Shown here in pieces: positions 59,013 through 64,000 of a stretch of DNA of 64,000 nucleotides. Source of the DNA: Planctomycetota bacterium (GTDB lineage: Bacteria > Planctomycetota > Planctomycetia > Gemmatales > Gemmataceae). The notes below the pieces were generated by a model. That model searched no databases. It had not been told where the DNA came from and worked only from the letters and a program-made list of their open reading frames with translations. The position numbers were made by a program, and so were the translations under genes. Each line of letters begins with the position of its first letter. The first letter of the stretch is position 1. The stretch is taken from contig JAIOPV010000196.1 in the NCBI GenBank assembly GCA_021413735.1, positions 20,023-84,022 on the forward strand, written 5' to 3'.

Positions 59013-61262
59013 TCATCGGGCTGCCGCTTCGAGGCGGTAGCCGACCTTCTTGGCGTCTTTCAAAGCAGCGGGCTTGTCGCCGTTCTCCAACAGGTCGATC
59101 AGCACGTTCCTGGCCGTTCCTCGGCTCAGGTAAGTGTCGGCCCAATCCGCCGCGGACAACTTCACTCGTCGCGGTTGTTCAAAGCTGACAACAACCGAAC
59201 CCTTGAAGCGAGTCAATCGCACAGCCTTCACATTCTCAGTGAACGCATCGGTCGCCGGTGCCCACTTGTCGCCAACCTGAAACTCGATCACCGTCGGCGG
59301 TTCTTTCGGCTGATCCTTCGTGTCTCGCAGATAGATCGGCAGCACTTCGTACAACTCCGCGAGCTGCTCCTTGCCATCGCCGCTAATGCGGGTTTCCACG
59401 TTCACGCCCTTGTCGTCGATCTTGAACGTGCGGCTGTAGTCGTACTTCCCCGCGATGGTCTTCTCCTGACCAACAATCGAAGCGGGGATCGTGCCCGCGA
59501 CCTTCACGCTGCTGGTGTTGCCGTCAATCGCGATGTCGGTGGTTGGCTTCTGAATGCGTGCCGAGGTGAAGAACACGCCGTCGGCTGTCACGCCGCTCAC
59601 CGAGTGATTCGGCCACGTTCGCCAGGTTTCCACGGGGTCGAATGACTTGTCGTTGTTCATGCTGCCACGCTGACCGAGAATCACCGAACCCGTGCCTGGC
59701 GTCCAGAACGCCGAGAGCTGCCCGCCGCTCAGACCCATCGGTCCGGTGAATTGACGCATGCCGTCGTTGGCGTGTTGACTGCCGATTGGTCCCGTGTGCA
59801 GGATCGCTGCGAAGTTCGGCTGCCTCGCGACCACGAATTCCTTGTTGAAATCGCGAATGAACGATTCCCCGCGCTCGAACGGCGACTTCAGCAGCGGTGA
59901 GTTCTTCTTCTCCAGTTCGAGGCGGTGAGCGAATGCCCCCTTGTGGTAGAACTCGTAGCCGGGGTTCACGCTGGCGGGGAAGTTGTACGTCATCCACACT
60001 CGCCACTTCCACGGATACGAAATGATCTGCTCGTTCTTGATGAAGCCGCCTTTGCCGTCGACGCCGTTCTCGCGGATGTCCTCGGCGAAGTGACGGGCTC
60101 GCTTGGCTGGCGCTTCGCGAAGCTCCTCCTCGGTTGGTCGCCGTGCGACGTGAGCAGCCTCATCGGTGACCATCGCAGCAGCGGTATCGCGGGCACCATC
60201 CCACGCCCACTGATCGAGCGAAGCCGCACCACCGAGACGCGAGTTGAAGTGACTCGGTCCGCTGAACTTGCCGTCGGGTTCGGGAAGGATCAGGTGCCCG
60301 CGCAAGCGGTACACGCGGTCGAGCGATTCCTTCGCGAACGGCCAGTCGGTGGCCAGCGCCGCGGTGACTGCGAAGAAGTTCGCGTGGCCGTTGAACGGGA
60401 TGTCGGGGCCACCGCGTTGAATCCAGTAGCCCGCCGGGCTGAAGTATTGCGGATCAGTGAACAACTTGCGGCTATAGGCTTCGACCGTCTTCGTGAACGC
60501 CGCGTCATTGATGGCTCTGGCGACGCAGTGCAGCCCGAACGGCGCATGCAGGTCGTTGTGGATGTCTTCGCCGCGAATGCCCCAACTTAGCACGCGCTCG
60601 CCCATCTTCTTCAGCCCGGTTTCGTAGGCTTTCTGCACGTCAGCGGGGAGCACATCCTTGAAGCCTGGATACGGCAAGCCGAAGTAAACCAGTTGGTACG
60701 AGAAGCGATCAGCACGGCCGAGCTTCGGGTCGTTCTCGAAAGCGTCGTCAAGCATCATTAGCATCACGGCAGCGGTGACGAACGCACGCAGTTTCAGAGC
60801 ACGGTTGTCGTAGTACGGATTGCCGGGGTGCTTCCACTGCACGAATGGAATGAGCGTTTCGGGCCACACGGGCGGATGCATGACAGCTTCGGCCGTCTCG
60901 ATGCCTGCGAGCGTGAACCGAGCGGGCGGTGCGTTGATCGCGGGGTAGCCGCGCTTGGTACCGATGAGCGGCTGATGCATCATCGTCATGATGTAATGCC
61001 GGTACAGATACTCCGGGTCAGTGTCGGTTGTCTTCTCGGTCACGAGAGTGGTGACGCCGTGCGTGAAATCCTTCTCAGTGAGCGTCGCCATGAACTTGCG
61101 AAGTACCTGCTGATACTCGTGAGCCTGCGGCAACTTCCCCAGCGTGTTCGGCTCGCCTTTCTGTGTCGAAGGGGCAGGGGCGACGGGGGCTGGCGGAGCC
61201 GCGATAATCGCGCTCGGAACTGCCAGCACGCCAGCAATCAGAAGGAGGGGGATCGTGCGCAT
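59013..61262 (-). CDS. Large secreted protein of unknown function (toroid-like)
   Basis: The protein is 749 residues from ATG 61262, where a signal peptide starts (RTIPLLLIAGVLAVPSAII); an upstream ATG at 61316 would hide the signal. The N-terminal half is helix-rich with FSYQLVYFGLPYPGF, IHNDLHAPFGLHC and YWIQRGGPDIPFNGHANFF. That pattern recalls alpha/alpha-toroid polysaccharide lyases and heparinase-like proteins. The C-terminal half is beta-rich. No catalytic signature is certain. It converges with the DUF1501 gene at 34 bp. Polysaccharide degradation is a guess from context and fold impression. Confidence 0.8.
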   Translation of the reverse strand: MRTIPLLLIAGVLAVPSAIIAAPPAPVAPAPSTQKGEPNTLGKLPQAHEYQQVLRKFMATLTEKDFTHGVTTLVTEKTTDTDPEYLYRHYIMTMMHQPLIGTKRGYPAINAPPARFTLAGIETAEAVMHPPVWPETLIPFVQWKHPGNPYYDNRALKLRAFVTAAVMLMMLDDAFENDPKLGRADRFSYQLVYFGLPYPGFKDVLPADVQKAYETGLKKMGERVLSWGIRGEDIHNDLHAPFGLHCVARAINDAAFTKTVEAYSRKLFTDPQYFSPAGYWIQRGGPDIPFNGHANFFAVTAALATDWPFAKESLDRVYRLRGHLILPEPDGKFSGPSHFNSRLGGAASLDQWAWDGARDTAAAMVTDEAAHVARRPTEEELREAPAKRARHFAEDIRENGVDGKGGFIKNEQIISYPWKWRVWMTYNFPASVNPGYEFYHKGAFAHRLELEKKNSPLLKSPFERGESFIRDFNKEFVVARQPNFAAILHTGPIGSQHANDGMRQFTGPMGLSGGQLSAFWTPGTGSVILGQRGSMNNDKSFDPVETWRTWPNHSVSGVTADGVFFTSARIQKPTTDIAIDGNTSSVKVAGTIPASIVGQEKTIAGKYDYSRTFKIDDKGVNVETRISGDGKEQLAELYEVLPIYLRDTKDQPKEPPTVIEFQVGDKWAPATDAFTENVKAVRLTRFKGSVVVSFEQPRRVKLSAADWADTYLSRGTARNVLIDLLENGDKPAALKDAKKVGYRLEAAAR

Positions 61263-61528
61263 CGCGTGGTCCACTGGGAGGGGATGTCGATTCGGGGAGG
61301 GCTGCGAGGCGGGCATTCAGACTCTCTCAAACCGTTTCTGGACTGTCAAGCAGCTTCCCCTCGTTAAAAGGCGCTTGCGGCTCCGCACTCCATAAGAATG
61401 GCGACAATGCACGTTCCGTGCGACACTGAACAGACTGCACAACTTCCGCTGCGAACTTTTTCAGAAATATTCCGAAGTCCTGGGCGATGGCCAGGAACTA
61501 TCTGGGTGTTGGCACTTCGGAGGCAGCG

Positions 61529-63310
61529 ATGAGCGTGTCATCCCGCGGGTTATTCGGTTACCTGGCTCGGCTTCACATGCCAGCGTCCGCCGATTCCGAC
61601 GCGGATCTGCTCGATCAGTTCGTACGCACGGGCGACGAATCGGCCTTCGCGGGCCTCGTTCGTCGGCACGGGCCGATGGTGCTGAACGTCTGCCGTCGCC
61701 GGCTTCGGTCGGATAGCGATGCCGAGGATGCTTTCCAGGCAGTGTTCCTCGCGCTCGCGACATCGGCACACTCGATCGGTCGGCGAAGTTCACTCGCGGG
61801 CTGGCTGTATCGCGTGGCGTATCTGATCGCGTTGAAGGCCGCTGGACGGCGGGCACGTCTGCCCGTCACGGCAATAGAGACGGAGGAGGTGCCGATGCCC
61901 GCTCCCTCAACCTCTGCCGGAGAAACGCACGAACTCAAGGCGATTATCGACTCGGAACTCGCCGGGCTGCCCGACAAGTTCCGATCCGTGGTCGTGCTGT
62001 GCTTGATCGAAGGACAGACGAACACGGAAGCGGCTGCCGTGCTGGGTGTGCCCGTTGGCACCATCGACTCACGGTTGAACACGGCACGCAGAAGGCTTCA
62101 GGATCGGCTCACGCGGCGAGGAGTCGCGTTGGGGCTGAGCATCACATTGGAACAAATGCTCGGTGGGCCGCTCGGTGCGTCCGACCGTTCAGCGACTCAG
62201 GAATTGATTGCTTCAACTGTCCGGGCAGTTCTCGCTGAGATTGCCGGACCGGGGACCGGGGCCGTGTCGCCCGCGGTCGTGGAACTTGCACGAGGAGCTA
62301 CGACGATGATGACGACGAAACTCCGAATGATCGCGATCGTGGGCATCACGCTCGGTGTTCTTGGTGGAGCAGGGGCAGGTCTCTACTACGCGATGGCCGC
62401 CGACCCGGTGAAGCCCGTTGCGAAAGTCGCCGACCAGAAACTGACTCCGGCAACGGTCGCCGCGCCGGTGGCGAATCCTCTGCCGGCAGCGAATCCCGAG
62501 GCTAACGCTGATGCTGGGGCTGGCGCACTCGCGCTGCTCAAACCGTTCGGGGTGAAGCCCGAGCCAAAGGGCACGCCGCTCGAAGAAATCCTCACCCACA
62601 TCGAGGATCAGAGTGAACTGGTGATCCGCGTGGATGTCGCCGCGTTTCTCCGGGTTGGGATTGTCTCGACAGATATGGGTGGCGATATGACAGCGGAGCA
62701 ATTGCTCAAGAGTATCTACGAATCCAAGGTGCTGCTGCCGCGACGGGCAGACAAACTGCTCACCCGCGATGTGCTGGCGGATTCGCTGGCACAGGTGCCG
62801 GTGTCGCCTCCTTGCACCTTCCAGATTCGCGGCACGCAACTTCTCATCGTGCCGGCTTACGTGCCGCCCGTGGCTCCTGGTGTCAACCCGTTGGACCTGA
62901 ACGGCGGCGACCCCAACGTTCCCGCTGATCCTCCCGTTGTGAATGTCAAGGTGCTGAATGAGCAAATCCACGGCGGCGTGGTGAACTTGACAGCCGACCG
63001 CAAGCCGTTGGCCGATGTCCTTGCGGATTTGCGGAAGCAGACCGGAGCGAACATCATCCTCGATCCTCGCTGCGAAGCTTTGGAGAAGAAAGCGACTCTG
63101 AGCATCACGCTGAGTGACGTGCGCCTTTACGATGCACTTCGGGTGATTGCCGATATGGCCGATCTGAAGATGGTGTACGCGGGGAACATCTACTATGTGA
63201 CGACGGCCGCGAATGCCAAGTCGTTCCAACCGCCGGTTCGACCGATGCCCCAACCACCGGCCCAGCAACCGTTCCCACCGCAAGCAGTCCCTGCGTTGCC
63301 AGGTAAATAA
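61529..63310 (+). CDS. ECF sigma factor fused to a TM helix and two STN-like domains
   Basis: The protein is 593 residues from ATG 61529 (CGGAGG at 6 nt upstream). The cytoplasmic part has sigma region 2 (DLLDQFVRTGDESAFAGLV, DAEDAFQAVFLALA) and region 4 (LPDKFRSVVVLCLIEGQTNT, LGVPVGTIDSRLNTARRRL). A single TM helix lies near residues 266-288 (IAIVGITLGVLGGAGAG). An Ala/Pro linker leads to two secretin/TonB N-terminal (STN)-like domains: PLEEILTHIEDQSELVIRV and, after 470, PLADVLADLRKQTGANIIL with LYDALRVIADMADLKMVY. The polypeptide joins a promoter-selecting factor to an extracytoplasmic sensor. No anti-sigma gene is nearby. Confidence 0.92.
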   Translation: MSVSSRGLFGYLARLHMPASADSDADLLDQFVRTGDESAFAGLVRRHGPMVLNVCRRRLRSDSDAEDAFQAVFLALATSAHSIGRRSSLAGWLYRVAYLIALKAAGRRARLPVTAIETEEVPMPAPSTSAGETHELKAIIDSELAGLPDKFRSVVVLCLIEGQTNTEAAAVLGVPVGTIDSRLNTARRRLQDRLTRRGVALGLSITLEQMLGGPLGASDRSATQELIASTVRAVLAEIAGPGTGAVSPAVVELARGATTMMTTKLRMIAIVGITLGVLGGAGAGLYYAMAADPVKPVAKVADQKLTPATVAAPVANPLPAANPEANADAGAGALALLKPFGVKPEPKGTPLEEILTHIEDQSELVIRVDVAAFLRVGIVSTDMGGDMTAEQLLKSIYESKVLLPRRADKLLTRDVLADSLAQVPVSPPCTFQIRGTQLLIVPAYVPPVAPGVNPLDLNGGDPNVPADPPVVNVKVLNEQIHGGVVNLTADRKPLADVLADLRKQTGANIILDPRCEALEKKATLSITLSDVRLYDALRVIADMADLKMVYAGNIYYVTTAANAKSFQPPVRPMPQPPAQQPFPPQAVPALPGK

Positions 63311-63333
63311 GCCTGACACACCGTAACGGGTTT

Positions 63334-63391
63334 CACAGGTCCGCAGCGTTGGCATGGGGAACCGTTCCCTTGCTCACGCTGCGGGCCTGTG
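63334..63391. terminator. Hairpin with T tract after the sigma-STN gene
   Basis: CACAGGTCCGCAGCGT pairs with ACGCTGCGGGCCTGTG at 15 of 16 positions, with an inner GGGAAC/GTTCCC stem. ATTTTTG follows directly. This is the most terminator-like structure in the window. Confidence 0.6.
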
Positions 63392-63514
63392 ATTTTTGAG
63401 CAGAGCGGGCTTGCTCTCCGGGAACCTCTTTGTTATTTGCCCAACCAAATCTGCATGAGTGGGTGGGGGGAAGTCTGGCGCAATCGCGCTGGCGCATCCT
63501 ATTGGGGGAATCCG

Positions 63515-63898
63515 ATGGATCGTCGTGTCTTTTTGGCTTCGGTCGGCACCACGTTCATCGGTTCGTTCGCCAGCGGTTGCCGTTCGCATCAGGTCGGCGA
63601 AGTGCTCACGGCCGACAAGAAAGATGCCGTCGGCAACACTGCGGCTGGCGGCGAAACGTACAAACCGCTCATCGACGAAGCCCTCGGGAAACTCCTCGCG
63701 CGGCAGTGCATCGTGACGCCGGTCGGCGGCGTGGTCCCTGGCCCGAAGAAAATCTGCTTCGTCGGCCTCGAGAACAAGTCGTCTGAAGAACTCGGGGACT
63801 TTAAAGAGCAGATCATCGAAATCATCGACACAAAGATCAACTCGTCGGGGGCATTCGAGCAGGGTGCAGTGGGTTTCCAGACAGCTTGTTTGCTCTGA
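63515..63898 (+). CDS. LpoB-like lipoprotein, apparently short
   Basis: The protein is 127 residues from ATG 63515 (GGGGGAATCC upstream). The lipobox region DRRVFLASVGTTFIGSFASG is followed by Cys22. The mature part has YKPLIDEALGKLLARQCI and KKICFVGLENKSSEELGD, then FKEQIIEIIDTKINSSGAFE, the pattern of LpoB-type penicillin-binding-protein activators. Family members usually continue for roughly 70-100 more residues, whereas this one stops soon after. After FEQ the following DNA in the +2 frame reads VQWVSRQLV, which looks more family-like, so a frameshift is possible. Whether it is functional is unclear. Confidence 0.65.
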   Translation: MDRRVFLASVGTTFIGSFASGCRSHQVGEVLTADKKDAVGNTAAGGETYKPLIDEALGKLLARQCIVTPVGGVVPGPKKICFVGLENKSSEELGDFKEQIIEIIDTKINSSGAFEQGAVGFQTACLL

Positions 63899-64000
63899 TA
63901 TGTCTTGGTTTTCAAGGAAATTTGCGAACCGACACGCCTACGGTTGAGCCGATTGGTTTCGTTAACGGTCGAATTGAGCTGGGAAAATACAGGGGCATGC
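63899..64000. other. Downstream remainder of the window
   Basis: These 102 bp contain no supported gene start. They may hold remnants of the LpoB-like gene's 3' part, but no frame is convincing. Confidence 0.35.

Noticed and set aside
1-64000. tRNA, rRNA, CRISPR and transposase search
   Set aside because: No T-loop plus acceptor arrangement, no regularly spaced direct repeats with spacers, and no transposase motif were seen by eye. A covariance or profile search would be decisive; finding one would overturn this.

Overview
The window looks like a chromosomal segment of a planctomycete, most likely of the Gemmata group. The evidence is the gene content. It has DUF1559 proteins with prepilin-type N-termini, the PSD1/DUF1549/DUF1553 cytochrome protein beside a DUF1501 protein, and a very long secreted dehydrogenase/HEAT/cytochrome protein. 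It also has a Ser/Thr kinase fused to a formylglycine-enzyme-like domain, ECF sigma factors (one with its own membrane anchor), and many TIM-barrel sugar isomerase-like proteins. The DNA is GC-rich and dense with short palindromic repeats. No tRNA, rRNA, CRISPR array, transposase or phage gene was seen.

Layout. 1-13.3 kb: a membrane-anchored spermidine-synthase-like protein (cut by the window edge), a lone CoA-transferase alpha subunit, a TPR protein, a 1206-residue secreted dehydrogenase-like cytochrome, the helicase RecD2, a multi-pass membrane protein, and an overlapping glycosyltransferase/polysaccharide deacetylase pair. 13.2-22.7 kb: a membrane patatin-like lipase coupled to a small membrane protein, a TIM-barrel isomerase, a secreted protein, and a divergent ECF sigma factor and Ser/Thr kinase-FGE fusion. 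23-34 kb: two DUF1559 genes, a lipoprotein, two more TIM-barrel proteins, a MetE-like protein coupled to a PAS/GAF histidine kinase whose receiver domain is out of frame, and an FAD-linked oxidase. 34-43.7 kb: a same-strand run with a Uma2 nuclease-like protein, an esterase-like hydrolase, two different ATP-grasp enzymes and a GCS2 carboxylate-amine ligase, followed by two small proteins and the NAD-making pair nicotinate phosphoribosyltransferase and NAD synthetase. 43.7-53.4 kb: a hydrolase-like protein, an ankyrin lipoprotein, a three-copy repeat, and the complete 2-oxoglutarate dehydrogenase operon (sucA, sucB, lpdA). 53.5-64 kb: divergent heme/WD40 and PSD1 genes with DUF1501, a large secreted unknown, an ECF sigma-TM-STN fusion and a short LpoB-like lipoprotein.

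The best candidate for an under-described system is the esterase/ATP-grasp/ATP-grasp/GCS2 cluster (35.0-39.4 kb). Three unrelated amide-bond-forming enzymes and a hydrolase are consistent with making a small peptide-like metabolite or tag. A second theme is the repeat landscape. One family is an interspersed hairpin starting GTTTAGCC, usually just before a start codon or at a stop. Another set has locally unique tandem words mirrored into hairpins, one of which lies inside the recD2 reading frame. A third is a three-copy repeat upstream of sucA, each copy carrying the same tiny reading frame.
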